A stretch of DNA of 64,000 nucleotides from Corynebacterium hansenii (GCF_030408795.1 NZ_CP047211.1:1984001-2048000), one strand, 5' to 3'. Counted from the first letter of the stretch, positions 40,288 through 50,004 are shown. A program made the numbers and translations. The notes: generated by a model not told the origin, from the letters alone.

Positions 40288-40998
40288 ATGCGCACGCTCG
40301 TCCTGGGCGGGGCCCGATCGGGCAAGTCCGCGTGGGCGGAGTCGCTTTTCGACGCCCACGCGGTCCCCGGTTCGCCGTCCGGGCAGGGCGCGGTGGATTA
40401 CGTGGCCACGGCCCGGCCCTGGCCGGGGGCGGATGGGTTCGACGCCGATTTTTCCGCACGCATCGACGGGCACCGTCGGCGCCGGCCGGGGCATTGGCGC
40501 ACCGTGGACGACGTCGACGCCGTGGAGGCCCTGCGCCGCCCGATCGGGCCGGAGGGGTCGGCGCCGCTGGTTCTCCTCGATGACGTCGGCACGTGGCTGA
40601 CCGGCGTGTTCGACCGGGAGGGGCTCTGGGACGCGCCGCGCGGGTCGGTGGCGCCGTGGACGGATGAGTTCGTCGCGGCGGTGCGCGACTGGGGCGCCGG
40701 TCCGAGCCGAATTCCGGGTTCCGATCAGGGGGCGGACTTCCGGGATTCGGGCGTCGCCGACACCGAAACCGGAACCCCGCCGCACCGGGACATGCAGGCG
40801 TCCGACGAGGCGGCGGGCGTCGTCAAGCAAAAGCCGCACTTGGTCATCGTGACCCCGGAAGTGGGCATGGGCGTCATCCCCGAGCACCGCTCGGGGCGGC
40901 TGTTCCGCGACGAGATCGGCGAGCTCAACGGGCGCCTGGCCGAGGTGTGCGAGCGCGTCGTGCTGGTCGTCGCCGGCGTGCCGCTGACGCTGAAGTAA
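40288..40998 (+). CDS. cobU: Adenosylcobinamide kinase / guanylyltransferase
   Basis: CobU phosphorylates adenosylcobinamide and attaches GMP, in the nucleotide-loop branch of cobalamin synthesis. The P-loop (LVLGGARSGKSAWAESLF), YVATARPW, IDGHRRRRPGHWRT and VTPEVGMGVIPEHRSGRLFR motifs are clear. At 236 residues it is longer than usual (about 175-180): a stretch of about 45 residues (roughly 132-180, GAGPSRIPGSDQGADFRDSG...) is an unusual insertion before the VTPEVG strand. First of cobU-cobT-cobS; the start ATG 40288 is 7 nt behind the DUF3043 stop. Confidence 0.9.
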   Translation: MRTLVLGGARSGKSAWAESLFDAHAVPGSPSGQGAVDYVATARPWPGADGFDADFSARIDGHRRRRPGHWRTVDDVDAVEALRRPIGPEGSAPLVLLDDVGTWLTGVFDREGLWDAPRGSVAPWTDEFVAAVRDWGAGPSRIPGSDQGADFRDSGVADTETGTPPHRDMQASDEAAGVVKQKPHLVIVTPEVGMGVIPEHRSGRLFRDEIGELNGRLAEVCERVVLVVAGVPLTLK

Positions 40999-41048
40999 AC
41001 CGCCGCCGCGCCGACTCCCATCCGGGGGCTGGGATAATCTTTTGAACC

Positions 41049-42233
41049 ATGACCAACAATCGCTTCGGTACCGTCGTCGCCCCCGATGAGCACGTGGAGC
41101 AGCTCGCCCGCGAGCGCCACCTTCAGCTGACGAAGCCCGCCGGGTCGCTCGGGCGGCTCGAGGAACTGGGCATCTGGGTTTCCGCCTGCCAGGGGCAGTG
41201 CCCGCCGAAGCAGTTGGAGGATTGCCGCGTCGTCGTCTTCGCCGGCGATCACGGCGTGTCCGCCGGCGGCGTGTCGGCCTACCCCACCGAAGTGTCCATT
41301 CAGATGCACGCCAACATCAACGCCGGCGGCGCGGGGGTCAACGCCATCGCGGGAGTGGCCGGCGCGTCGGTGAAGTCCGTGGACATCTCGCTGGACCACG
41401 ACGCCGAAGGGCCGTTCCGCGTGCGCCGGTCCTGCGGATCCATCGACTCCGAGGACGCCATGACCCAGGCGGAGTGCGACCGCGCGATCGAGGTGGGCAA
41501 GAAGCTCGCCGACGACGCCATCGACGAAGGTGCCGACCTGCTCATCGCCGGCGACTTGGGCATCGGCAACACCACCCCGGCGGCGGTGCTCATCGGCGCG
41601 GTGACCGGGTCGGAGCCCGTGGTCGTCGTCGGCCGCGGCACCGGCATCGACGACGAGGGGTGGAAGCGCAAGACCGCCGCCGTGCGCGACGCGATGTTCC
41701 GCGTCCGCCGCCTGCGCAACGACCCGGTGGAGGTGCTGCGGCGCGCCTCCTCCCCCGACATCGCCGCGATGGCCGCGTTTTTGGCGCAGGCCGCGGTGCG
41801 TCGCACGCCGGTGATCCTCGATGGTGTGGTCGCCGCCTCCGCCGCGCTGCTGGCCGATCAGATGGCGCCGGGCGCCCGCGCCTGGTGGGTCGCCGGGCAC
41901 CGCAGCGCCGAGCCCGCCCAGTCCATCGCGCTGCGGCACCTGGGGCTGGAGCCGCTGCTGGAGTACGGCATGCGCCTGGGCGAGGGCTCCGGCGCGGTGG
42001 CGGCGCTGCCGATTCTCAAGCATGCGGTGGCCGTGCTGTCCGAGATGGCGACCTTCGGCGACGCCGGGGTGTCCGAGAAGGACGGTGCCGCGCCCGCCGC
42101 CAGCGTTTCGGAACTCCCCGCACCGCCGGCGGAGGACGTTCCCGCAGCGCCGGCGGAGGAAGTATCCGCGGCGTCGGCGGAGGACCGGCCCGGGCAACGC
42201 GAGGGCGGCGAGCAGCCGTCCCAGCGGGACTGA
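41049..42233 (+). CDS. cobT: Nicotinate-nucleotide:dimethylbenzimidazole phosphoribosyltransferase
   Basis: CobT makes alpha-ribazole phosphate for the lower cobalamin ligand. Typical motifs: LTKPAGSLGRLEELG, VVVFAGDHGVSAGGVSAYP, GDLGIGNTTPAAVL, VVVGRGTGIDDEGWKRKTAA and the C-terminal LGLEPLLEYGMRLGEGSGAV. The family length is about 350. Here the last 45 residues (from about 350) form an acidic proline/alanine-rich tail with repeated PPAEDVPAAPAEE units. It may be a disordered extension. Confidence 0.94.
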   Translation: MTNNRFGTVVAPDEHVEQLARERHLQLTKPAGSLGRLEELGIWVSACQGQCPPKQLEDCRVVVFAGDHGVSAGGVSAYPTEVSIQMHANINAGGAGVNAIAGVAGASVKSVDISLDHDAEGPFRVRRSCGSIDSEDAMTQAECDRAIEVGKKLADDAIDEGADLLIAGDLGIGNTTPAAVLIGAVTGSEPVVVVGRGTGIDDEGWKRKTAAVRDAMFRVRRLRNDPVEVLRRASSPDIAAMAAFLAQAAVRRTPVILDGVVAASAALLADQMAPGARAWWVAGHRSAEPAQSIALRHLGLEPLLEYGMRLGEGSGAVAALPILKHAVAVLSEMATFGDAGVSEKDGAAPAASVSELPAPPAEDVPAAPAEEVSAASAEDRPGQREGGEQPSQRD

Positions 42234-42241
42234 CCGCACCG

Positions 42242-43309
42242 GTGTCGGGCAAGGCCGGGCCCTCGGACGGGGCTCCCCTCGACGGCGACCGCGCGGCCCA
42301 TGGCAATGCGGTTGCCGAGGGCGTCGCCACGGCGATTTCGTGGTTGACCATCGTGCCCATGCGCGGCGCGGCGGTGTTCGACCGCATCACGGGGCGCCGC
42401 GCGCTGGCCGCCGCGCCGGTGGCCGGGCTCGTGCCGGGGCTCGGCGCCGTCGCCGTGGCGTTCGCGGTCACCGGCCTGGCGTGGCTGTTCGGGGGCGCCG
42501 CGGCCGGGTGGTTGCCGACCTGGGCCGGGGGGCTTGACGACGCCCACGGTGCCGCCGGTTCGTCCTCGATCTTCGGGCCCGCCGGGGATCCCGCAGGGGC
42601 GGTGGGCTTCGGCGCGGACGGCGGAGCGATGTCGGGCGCTGCTGCCGCGGCGGCTGCGGCGGCGACGTCCCCGCTGGTGGCGGTGTTGGCCGGCGTGCTG
42701 ATGGTGTGCGCCGCGGAATTGCTGACCCGCGCCATGCACGTCGACGGGCTCGCCGACGTCGCCGATGCGCTGGGGTCCTACCGCGATCCGGAGGGTGCGC
42801 GGGAGATTCTGCGTTCCTCCGACACCGGGCCGATGGGAGCGGCGGCGGTGACATTGACGTTGGTGGCGCAGGCGGCGGCGTTCGCGGTGTTGGCCCATGG
42901 ATTCGCCGCGGCGGTGTTCCCCGCTCCGTGGGTACTCGGAGCGGACGTCGATCCGGTTGGCGTCGTTGCGGCGGCCGTGATCATCGTGCTGCCGTTCATC
43001 GTCGGCCGCGCGGCGGCGACGGCCGCGTGCCACCGATCACTGCCGCCGATGTCGCAGACCGGGTTCGGGAGTCTCGTCGCCGGGACCCAGCCAACGTGGG
43101 CGGTCGCGGCGTGGTGGGTGCCGTTGACCGTCGTTTCAGGGGTGTTCGCGGGAGTGGCGGGCGTGATCGCGTGCGCGGCTGCCCTGGTCTTCACGATCGG
43201 ATTCGGCCGGGTGGCGGTGCGGCGCCTCGGCGGCGTCAACGGCGATGTGCTGGGCGCGACGGTGCAGGTGTCCACGCTGATCGCCGCGGTATTCCTCGCG
43301 TTGGGCTGA
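42242..43309 (+). CDS. cobS: Adenosylcobinamide-GDP ribazoletransferase (cobalamin synthase)
   Basis: CobS joins adenosylcobinamide-GDP and alpha-ribazole in the membrane to complete cobalamin. GTG 42242 is 9 nt behind the cobT stop. The protein (355 residues) has several membrane helices and the family motif MHVDGLADVADALGSYRDPE with GPMGAAAVTLTLV and GRAAATAACHRSLPP. A low-complexity stretch (about residues 95-150, GAAGSSSIFGPAGDPAGAVG...) enlarges it relative to family members (about 250-310). Confidence 0.9.
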   Translation: MSGKAGPSDGAPLDGDRAAHGNAVAEGVATAISWLTIVPMRGAAVFDRITGRRALAAAPVAGLVPGLGAVAVAFAVTGLAWLFGGAAAGWLPTWAGGLDDAHGAAGSSSIFGPAGDPAGAVGFGADGGAMSGAAAAAAAAATSPLVAVLAGVLMVCAAELLTRAMHVDGLADVADALGSYRDPEGAREILRSSDTGPMGAAAVTLTLVAQAAAFAVLAHGFAAAVFPAPWVLGADVDPVGVVAAAVIIVLPFIVGRAAATAACHRSLPPMSQTGFGSLVAGTQPTWAVAAWWVPLTVVSGVFAGVAGVIACAAALVFTIGFGRVAVRRLGGVNGDVLGATVQVSTLIAAVFLALG

Positions 43310-43538
43310 TGCGCCCCCAACCTCCGGCACCGCGTCGAACCCCGCCCCCTTCCTCCGGCGCCTCGCCTGTCCCTTGGCCGTCGACCGACTCCGGGCCCAC
43401 CAGATGCCGCCGGAGGATCCTGCTTCATCCCACCTTCCGACCCTGCGCCGATCCCGCCGCGACCAGCAGCTTCGCGCGGAGTCGGGGGTGCCTTCTCCCC
43501 CGTTTCCACCGCAAAACGGCGAAAAGAAAAATTGACCA

Positions 43539-43736
43539 TTGACGTAATCGGAATGGTGCGCTTAGACTGAGGGCACACCGCCGGAGAGGCGGAGTAGGAG
43601 GCTCGTTTCGGGGCTCGCCCAATTTAAATTCGCGCCGTCCGTTTGCCGGGGCGCCACACACGAGCACACCTTCGACCTCCGGGTTTTACGGAATGCGCCT
43701 TGCGGAATGACTGCCGCGGGGCGCATTTTCGTTTGC
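43539..43736 (+). ncRNA. Candidate small structured RNA with own promoter and terminator
   Basis: TTGACG (43539-43544) and TAGACT (43563-43568) are 18 nt apart, a good promoter. The predicted transcript (about 43575-43735, 160 nt) has hairpins CCGCC-5-GGCGG and GCGCC/GGCGC. It ends in ATGCGCC...GGGCGCAT (43693-43726, with an inner GCGG/CCGC) followed by TTTTCGTTT. No open frame with a ribosome site is visible in it. Confidence 0.45.
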
Positions 43737-43995
43737 CTTTATTGCGCCACTCATACGAGGGTCGAATTCAATTCCACATTTCCACTTTTCATTCAGTGGA
43801 ATTGTCGAAGAAACTAAGCGCGGGCTAATCTCCAACTCAGGAACATGCGCCCCGCCGGCACATCTCCCGCGCCCTCCCGTCACGGCCACCGCACGGTCGC
43901 CATCCCCCACTCGAGCCCCACGTCCCAACCGCGTGGACCGCCTCGGCTGCGGGACCACATCTCGACTGCCTCGGCTGCACCCCGCCAAGACCGCC

Positions 43996-44061
43996 AGATG
44001 CGCCAGCTGCGTGCAAGTACGCCCGTTGCAACGGGCGCATCTGCACGCAGCTGGCGCATCT
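43996..44061. repeat. Palindromic element (REP-like), copy 1
   Basis: Perfect 20-bp arms (AGATGCGCCAGCTGCGTGCA and its complement) enclose a second perfect palindrome GCCCGTTGCAACGGGC (44021-44036). A close relative lies at 49830-49897. Confidence 0.9.
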
Positions 44062-44074
44062 ACGAGATGGGACG

Positions 44075-44226
44075 CTGGAACTGACGCAACTATGGGGTGG
44101 ACGGCCGGAACTGGCGCAACTGTGGCGCGAACGGAGACCCACCGACCGCATCTACGAGGTGGCCGGCTGGAACTGGCGCAACTATGGGGTGGGCGGCTGG
44201 AACTGGCGCACCTGCAAGGTGGCCGG
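44075..44226. repeat. Degenerate 30-bp tandem repeats behind ilvE
   Basis: Units resembling CTGGAACTGGCGCAACTATG + GGGTGGGCGG occur at 44075, 44105, 44167 and 44197, with a diverged 32-bp unit between. The CTGGCGCA core is shared with the neighbouring palindrome. The repeats end 13 bp from the ilvE stop. Confidence 0.8.
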
Positions 44227-44239
44227 CGAAACTCCCGCG

Positions 44240-45364
44240 CTACTCCCCCGTCGCCTCGACCATGGTGCGCACCCAGCCGTGCTCGTCGGCGACGGCACCG
44301 CGCTGGATGCCGGTGAGGCGCTCGCGAAGCTTCATGGTCCACTCGCCGATCTCGCCGTCGTTGATCTTGAACGACCCGTCGCGCGAGGCGACCTCGCCGA
44401 CAGGGGTGATCACGGCAGCGGTGCCGCAGGCGAAGGTCTCGGTCATTTTGCCGCTGGCGGAGTCGTTTTCCCAGTCGGCGGTGGAGATGCGGCGTTCCTC
44501 GACGGTCATGCCCATGTCGCGGGCGACGGTGAGCAGCGAGTCGCGGGTGATGCCGGGCAGCAGGGAGCCGGACAGCGCCGGGGTGACCAGCTTGACGCCG
44601 GCTTCGGCCTCGTTGTCCTCGTAGATGAAGGCGAGGTTCATGCCGCCCATTTCCTCGATCCAGGTGTGCTCGATGGCGTCGAGCCACACGACCTGGTCGC
44701 ATCCCTTCTCCTCGGCCTGGGCCTGGGCGGCCAGCGAGGCGGCGTAGTTGCCGGCGAATTTGGCGTCGCCGGTGCCGCCGGGGCAGGCGCGGACGTATTC
44801 GTGCGACAGCCAGACCTTCACGGGGTTGATGCCGCGGGAGAAGTACGCGCCGGCGGGCGAGGCGATGAGCAGGAAGATGTAGGACGTCGACGGGTGCACG
44901 CCGAGGGTGGTTTCGTTGGCGATGAGCATCGGCCGCAGGTACAGCGCTTCTTCGCCGCCGGCTTCGGGGACCCAGTCGCGGTCGACGTCGAGGAGCAGGC
45001 GGACGGCTTCGAGGAACATTTCCTCGGGCAGTTCGGGCATGGCCATGCGGACGGCGGAGCGCTGGAGTCGGCGGGCGTTCTGCTCGGGGCGGAACGTGAC
45101 GATCGACCCGTCGGCGTGCCGGTATGCCTTGAGCCCCTCGAAGATCGCCTGGCCGTAGTGCAGCACCGACGAGGCGGGGTCCATGGTCAGCGGGCCGTAG
45201 GGCTCGACGCGGGCGGAGTGCCAGCCACGGTCGACGTCGTAGTCGATGCGGACCATGTGGTCGGTGAAGTGCTGGCCGAACCCGGGGTTGGCCAGGATGC
45301 GGGCGCGCTCCTCGTCGGAGCGGGGATCCTCGTTGCGAACGATGTCGAAAGTCGTGGCTGCCAT
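44240..45364 (-). CDS. ilvE: Branched-chain amino acid aminotransferase
   Basis: IlvE interconverts leucine, isoleucine and valine with their keto acids, using PLP and glutamate. The protein of 374 residues shows class IV aminotransferase features: [53 protein letters not shown], the PLP-lysine region [20 protein letters not shown] and [15 protein letters not shown]. The start ATG 45364 is 7 nt behind TACGAT, fitting a leaderless transcript. An upstream in-frame ATG 45373 overlaps that box. Confidence 0.95.
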   Translation of the reverse strand: MAATTFDIVRNEDPRSDEERARILANPGFGQHFTDHMVRIDYDVDRGWHSARVEPYGPLTMDPASSVLHYGQAIFEGLKAYRHADGSIVTFRPEQNARRLQRSAVRMAMPELPEEMFLEAVRLLLDVDRDWVPEAGGEEALYLRPMLIANETTLGVHPSTSYIFLLIASPAGAYFSRGINPVKVWLSHEYVRACPGGTGDAKFAGNYAASLAAQAQAEEKGCDQVVWLDAIEHTWIEEMGGMNLAFIYEDNEAEAGVKLVTPALSGSLLPGITRDSLLTVARDMGMTVEERRISTADWENDSASGKMTETFACGTAAVITPVGEVASRDGSFKINDGEIGEWTMKLRERLTGIQRGAVADEHGWVRTMVEATGE

Positions 45365-45523
45365 GGCGTACATCGTAGACGCGCGGCGGCGGGAGGGTTG
45401 CCGGGCCCCGGCGCGTGATCCGGTTGCGGCGGTACGGTTGGGGGCGATTCACCGGGATCGGCGGGTTGCTTTGCGACGCCGCCGGTCCCCCGATCCAATC
45501 GACCCGATTAGAGGAGCGTTCGC

Positions 45524-47137
45524 ATGACCGATTCCCGCACCAATGGTTTCGCCACCCCCAATTCCGAAGTGCTGGGGCAGCTGCTCCCGGCGACGGGCAC
45601 GCGCATTTCGATCGAGGCCGGCGATGGCCGTGACCTCGCGGATCTTGGCGCGGATTGTCTGCTCGTGGCGCTGCTCGACGGCGATGATCTGGAGCTGGTC
45701 GCGTCGTCCGTCCTGGGCGACGCCGCCGCGGGCGTGCTGGCGCAGCTGGAGGCCGTGGGCGCGTCGGCGAAGTTGGAGAAGGTCACCCGCATTCCGGCGC
45801 CGGAGGGCCTGGGCGTCGCGTCGATCGCGGCGGTCGGCCTGGGCGACGGCGACCCGGATTCGGAGACCATCCGCCGTGCCTCGGGTGCCGCGGCGCGTGC
45901 GCTGGGTTCGGCCGATCACGTGGTGTCGGCGCTCGGCGAGCTCGACGCCGCCGCTGCCGCCGAGGGCTTCGGCATGGGCGCGTACTCCTACGGCGGGTTG
46001 AAGAAGAAGGGCTCCGACTCCGACTCCGACTCCGCCTCCGGTGCGGCCGCTTCCGGTTCCGACGCCGATGATGCGGGCGCCGGGGCGTCGGAAAGCAAGG
46101 ATCGCAGGGTCACCGTGCTCGGCGCCTCCGAGGCCGAGGTGGAGCGCGCGGCGGCCGTCGTCGACGCGGTGGCCACGGCGCGGGACTTCGTCAACACCGC
46201 GTCGTCGCACCTGTACCCGGAGGTGTTCGCGGACGCCGCGGCGAAGCTGGGCGAGGCCGCGGGCCTCGAGGTCGAGGTGCTCGACGACGACGCGCTGGCG
46301 GCCGGCGGCTTCGGCGGCCTCACCGCGGTCGGCGGCGGTTCCGTGCGCGGCCCGCGCCTGGTGCGCATGACGTGGAACGGCGGCGACGGCGCCGCCGACG
46401 GTGCCGCGAAGGTCGCGCTGGTGGGCAAGGGCGTCACGTTCGACACCGGCGGCATCTCGCTGAAGCCGGGCGCCAACATGGAGAACATGATCTCCGACAT
46501 GGGCGGCGCGGCGGCGGTCATCGCCACCGTGGTCCTCGCGGCGCGTCTGGGCCTGAACGTCCCCGTCACCGCGACCATCCCGATGGCCGAGAACATGCCC
46601 GGCGGCCGCGCCTACCGCCCCGGCGACGTGATCACTCAGTACGGCGGCAAGACCATCGAGATCCTCAACACCGACGCCGAGGGCCGCCTGATCCTCGCCG
46701 ACGCCATCGTCCGCGCCTGCGAGGACGGTCCGACCCACCTCATCGACACCGCGACGCTCACCGGCGCGCAGCTCGTCGCCCTCGGCGGCCGCACGCCGGG
46801 CGTGCTGGGCACCGACGACTTCCGCGACCGCGTCGCCGAACTGTCCCGCGAGGCCGGCGAGGGCGGCTGGGCCATGCCCATCCCCGAGGAACTCGCCAAG
46901 GGCCTGAAGTCCCCCGTCGCCGACCTGCGCAACGTGTCCAACTCCCGCGAGGGCGGCATGAGCGTCGCCGCCGCGTACCTGCGCGAGTTCGTCGCCGACG
47001 ACGTCGAGTGGGTCCACATCGACGTCGCCGGCCCGGCGTTCAACACCAATTCGCCGTGGGGCTACACGCCCAAGCGCGCGACCGGCGTTCCCGTGCGCAC
47101 CATGCTCGCCGCGCTGGAGGACCTCGCCGGCGAGTAG
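45524..47137 (+). CDS. pepA: Leucyl aminopeptidase (M17)
   Basis: M17 aminopeptidases remove N-terminal residues from peptides with two metal ions, as cytosolic hexamers. The C-terminal catalytic domain has VGKGVTFDTGGISLKPGANM, MSDMGGAAAV, the signature NTDAEGRLILADAI and IPMAENMPGGRAYRPGDV. The N-terminal half carries an unusual serine/aspartate/alanine-rich spacer (about residues 160-195, SDSDSDSASGAAASGSDADD). Length 537. ATG 45524 follows GAGGAG. It is divergent from ilvE, as in C. glutamicum. Confidence 0.94.
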   Translation: MTDSRTNGFATPNSEVLGQLLPATGTRISIEAGDGRDLADLGADCLLVALLDGDDLELVASSVLGDAAAGVLAQLEAVGASAKLEKVTRIPAPEGLGVASIAAVGLGDGDPDSETIRRASGAAARALGSADHVVSALGELDAAAAAEGFGMGAYSYGGLKKKGSDSDSDSASGAAASGSDADDAGAGASESKDRRVTVLGASEAEVERAAAVVDAVATARDFVNTASSHLYPEVFADAAAKLGEAAGLEVEVLDDDALAAGGFGGLTAVGGGSVRGPRLVRMTWNGGDGAADGAAKVALVGKGVTFDTGGISLKPGANMENMISDMGGAAAVIATVVLAARLGLNVPVTATIPMAENMPGGRAYRPGDVITQYGGKTIEILNTDAEGRLILADAIVRACEDGPTHLIDTATLTGAQLVALGGRTPGVLGTDDFRDRVAELSREAGEGGWAMPIPEELAKGLKSPVADLRNVSNSREGGMSVAAAYLREFVADDVEWVHIDVAGPAFNTNSPWGYTPKRATGVPVRTMLAALEDLAGE

Positions 47138-47458
47138 AGGATGCAGCGACCCGGGACGGCCGACCGGAGATTGGCGGTCTCGGCGCCCCGGGTCATCGGA
47201 CGGTCCGGCGACGGCTGCGACGGTTCCGGAAGCCCCGGCCGAATCCCACGACTCGGCCGGATGCGGGACACGTGGGCGTCGCAAAGCAACGCCTCCCCGC
47301 ACCGCCGACACCCCGTCCGGCTCACTCCGTTCGCCCCCGAACACGCCCGACGCACCGCACCCCGGCGCGTCGGGCGTACCGCGTAAGCGGGAGCCTTTGC
47401 GAAACGGTACCCTTGTTCGTGATCACCAACTATTGAGCGATTGTCGAGGAGAGCACAC
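47138..47458. other. Intergenic region between pepA and sucB
   Basis: About 320 bp. Just behind pepA, GACCCGGG and CCCGGGTC (47147-47193) can form a long-loop hairpin. It contains one 11-mer CGTCGCAAAGC (47277-47287). The ribosome site GAGGAGAG lies 8 nt before ATG 47459; the promoter is probably in the A/T-richer last 60 bp. Confidence 0.5.
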
Positions 47459-49615
47459 ATGGCGACCTCTGTTGAGATGCCCGAACTGGGCGAATCCGTC
47501 ACCGAGGGCACGATTACCACCTGGCTGAAGAAGGTCGGCGACACCGTCGAGGTCGACGAGCCCTTGCTGGAGGTCTCCACCGACAAGGTGGACACGGAGA
47601 TTCCGTCGCCCGTCGCCGGCGTGCTGCTCGAGATCCTCGCCGACGAGGACGACACCGTCGACGTGGGCGCCGTCATCGCCAAGATCGGCGACGAGGGCGA
47701 GGCGGACGACGCCGGTTCGGACGACTCCGCGGACGACGCCGACGAGCCCGCCGACGAGGCCACGTCCGACGACGCCGAGGAGAAGGACGAGAAGCCGAAG
47801 AAGAAGTCCGGCGGATCCGGCGGCGGCAAGGCCACCGACGTCGAGATGCCCGAGCTCGGCGAGTCCGTCACCGAAGGCACCATCACCACCTGGCTGAAGG
47901 AGGTCGGCGACACCGTCGAGGTCGACGAGCCGCTGCTCGAGGTATCCACCGACAAGGTCGACACCGAAATCCCGTCGCCCGTCGCCGGCACCCTCGTCGA
48001 GGTCCTCGCCGAGGTCGACGAAACCGTCGACGTCGGCGCCGTCATCGCGCGCATCGGCGACGCCGACGCCGCCGGCTCCGACGACGCCGCGGACGACGAG
48101 GACGAGGACGTCCCGTCGGAGGAGGCCATCGAGGAAGCCGAGTCGAAGGACGAGAACGAGACCGTCGACGAGGCCGATGAGGCCGGAGAGAAGGACGAGA
48201 AGCCGAAGAAGTCCGGCGGTTCCGGCGGCGGCAAGGCGTCCGACGTCGAGATGCCGGAGCTCGGCGAGTCCGTCACCGAGGGCACCATCACCGCGTGGCT
48301 GAAGGAGGTCGGCGACACCGTCGACGTCGACGAGCCGCTGCTGGAGGTCTCCACCGACAAGGTCGACACCGAAATCCCGTCGCCCGTCGCCGGCACCCTG
48401 ATCGAGGTCCTCTTCGACGTCGACGACACCGTCGACGTGGGTGCCGTCATCGCGCGAGTCGGCGATGCCGACGCCGCCGGCGGCGACACCGAGGTCGAGG
48501 CCGCCAAGGCCGAAGCCGAGAAGAAGGCCGAGCCGGAGAAGGACGAGGAGCCCAAGAAGCCCGAGCCCAAGAAGGAAGAGAAGAAGGCCGAGCCGAAGAA
48601 GGAGGAGAAGGCCGAGAAGGCCGCTCCGAAGCAGGAGAAGAAGGCCGAGCCGAAGAAGGAGTCCAAGCAGGACACCTCCGGCAACGCCGACGTCCCCTAC
48701 GTCACTCCCCTCGTGCGCAAGCTCGCCGACAAGCACGGCGTCGACCTGACCAAGGTCGAGGGCTCCGGCATCGGCGGACGCATCCGCAAGCAGGACGTGC
48801 TCAAGGCCGCCGAGGGCGGCACCGAGGCGTCGAAGGGCGACGAGGCCGCCTCCTCCAACTGGTCCACGAAGGGCGTCCGCCCCGAGCTGGCCGACCTGCG
48901 CGGCACCACCAAGCGCGTCAACCGCATCCGCGAAATCACCGCGGCCAAGACCCTCGAGTCCCTGCGGGAGTCCGCGCAGCTCACCCAGCTGCACGAGGTC
49001 GACATGACCGAGGTGTGGGAGCTGCGCGCCGAGAAGAAGGCCGCGTTCGAGGAGAAGCACGGCGTGAAGCTCACCTTCCTGCCGTTCTTCGCCAAGGCGA
49101 TGGTCGAGGCCCTGGTCTCGCACCCGAACGTCAACGCCTCGTGGGACGACTCCAAGAAGGAGATCACCTACCACGAGAAGGTGAACCTCGGCATCGCCGT
49201 CGACACCGAGCGCGGGCTGCTCTCCCCGGTCATCCACGACGCCCAGGACATGTCGCTGCCCGAGCTGGCCGCCGCGATCGTCGACATCGCCGACCGCGCG
49301 CGCAACAACAAGCTCAAGCCGTCCGACCTGTCCGGCGGCACGTTCACCATCACCAACATCGGTTCGGAGGGCGCGCTTTCCGACACCCCGATCCTCGTCC
49401 CGCCGCAGGGCGCGATGGTCGGCACCGGCGTGATCAAGAAGCGCCCGGTCGTGGTGACGGAGAACGGCAGCGACGCGATCGGCATCCGCGCCATGGCGTA
49501 CCTGCCGATGACCTACGACCACCGCCTCATCGACGGCGCCGACGCCGGCCGCTTCATGACGACCGTCGTCGACCGCCTGCAGGTCGCCAACTTCGAGAGC
49601 GACCTGGAGCTCTAA
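47459..49615 (+). CDS. sucB: Dihydrolipoamide acyltransferase (E2) with three lipoyl domains
   Basis: E2 core of the pyruvate and 2-oxoglutarate dehydrogenase complexes. In Corynebacterium this E2 (SucB/AceF) serves the mixed complex with OdhA. The 718 residues comprise three nearly identical lipoyl domains, each with [15 protein letters not shown] (lipoyl lysine; first at residue 43), separated by acidic linkers and a last lysine/glutamate-rich one. A subunit-binding domain follows ([20 protein letters not shown], then [14 protein letters not shown]), and then the catalytic domain ending in [15 protein letters not shown]. The lipB-lipA pair that makes its cofactor follows. Confidence 0.95.
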   Translation: MATSVEMPELGESVTEGTITTWLKKVGDTVEVDEPLLEVSTDKVDTEIPSPVAGVLLEILADEDDTVDVGAVIAKIGDEGEADDAGSDDSADDADEPADEATSDDAEEKDEKPKKKSGGSGGGKATDVEMPELGESVTEGTITTWLKEVGDTVEVDEPLLEVSTDKVDTEIPSPVAGTLVEVLAEVDETVDVGAVIARIGDADAAGSDDAADDEDEDVPSEEAIEEAESKDENETVDEADEAGEKDEKPKKSGGSGGGKASDVEMPELGESVTEGTITAWLKEVGDTVDVDEPLLEVSTDKVDTEIPSPVAGTLIEVLFDVDDTVDVGAVIARVGDADAAGGDTEVEAAKAEAEKKAEPEKDEEPKKPEPKKEEKKAEPKKEEKAEKAAPKQEKKAEPKKESKQDTSGNADVPYVTPLVRKLADKHGVDLTKVEGSGIGGRIRKQDVLKAAEGGTEASKGDEAASSNWSTKGVRPELADLRGTTKRVNRIREITAAKTLESLRESAQLTQLHEVDMTEVWELRAEKKAAFEEKHGVKLTFLPFFAKAMVEALVSHPNVNASWDDSKKEITYHEKVNLGIAVDTERGLLSPVIHDAQDMSLPELAAAIVDIADRARNNKLKPSDLSGGTFTITNIGSEGALSDTPILVPPQGAMVGTGVIKKRPVVVTENGSDAIGIRAMAYLPMTYDHRLIDGADAGRFMTTVVDRLQVANFESDLEL

Positions 49616-49724
49616 ACCGGTACGGGAGCTCTGAGTTCGCTCGGGAGCTCGACGTCGACACAGGCTCGGGAACTCTGAGCCGACTCGAGTCCTCCACACC
49701 GGCTGAACCGAGCCAGGGACCGTG

Positions 49725-49765
49725 ACCCGGTCATCTGCCCGAAAGGGCGGGTGGCCGGGTTTCGG
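49725..49765 (+). terminator. Hairpin terminator behind sucB
   Basis: ACCCGG...CCGGGT with an inner TGCCC-GAAA-GGGCG stem, followed by TTCGG. It lies 110 bp behind the sucB stop. The 70 bp in between contain three degenerate copies of CGGGAGCTCTGAG, similar to the sucB end (GGAGCTCTAA). Confidence 0.55.
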
Positions 49766-49829
49766 CGTTTGCGGCAGAAAGTTGGCACGGAGCGGCATCG
49801 AGCACCACTCTCCCTCCCTCCCCCACACA

Positions 49830-49897
49830 CAGATGCGCCAGTTGCAGGCAGATACACCCGATGCAACGGGCGCATCTGCCTGGAGCTGGCGCATCTG
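49830..49897. repeat. Palindromic element (REP-like), copy 2
   Basis: The 24-bp arms (CAGATGCGCCAGTTGCAGGC... and its near-complement) have only a few mismatches and enclose CCCGATGCAACGGG. It is related to the element at 43996-44061 in both the AGATGCGCCAG arms and the GCAACGGGC centre. Confidence 0.85.
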
Positions 49898-50004
49898 CCG
49901 TGGGTTGGGGCGGGGCCGGGGCTGGGCGCCGAGAAGCGGAGCGGCAGCTGCCTCGGGAACGGCGGGCGGGGTGGGCGCCGGGACGTCGTAAAGCGGAGCG
50001 GGGC

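Larger units (their letters stand above)
43310..44239. other. 930-bp intergenic region between cobS and ilvE
   Basis: No convincing gene. The left part is GC-rich with nothing recognisable. A promoter/terminator pair (43539-43736) may define a small RNA. From 43996 a palindrome and then 30-bp tandem repeats follow up to the ilvE stop. The segment 43736-43850 is unusually A/T-rich. Confidence 0.6.

Noticed and set aside
40288..43309. Cobalamin riboswitch before cobU
   Set aside because: cobU starts 7 nt behind the DUF3043 stop and no B12-box sequence was seen upstream.
43643..43828. 61-codon open frame in the gap behind cobS
   Set aside because: It crosses the predicted terminator, has no ribosome site and no recognisable domain.
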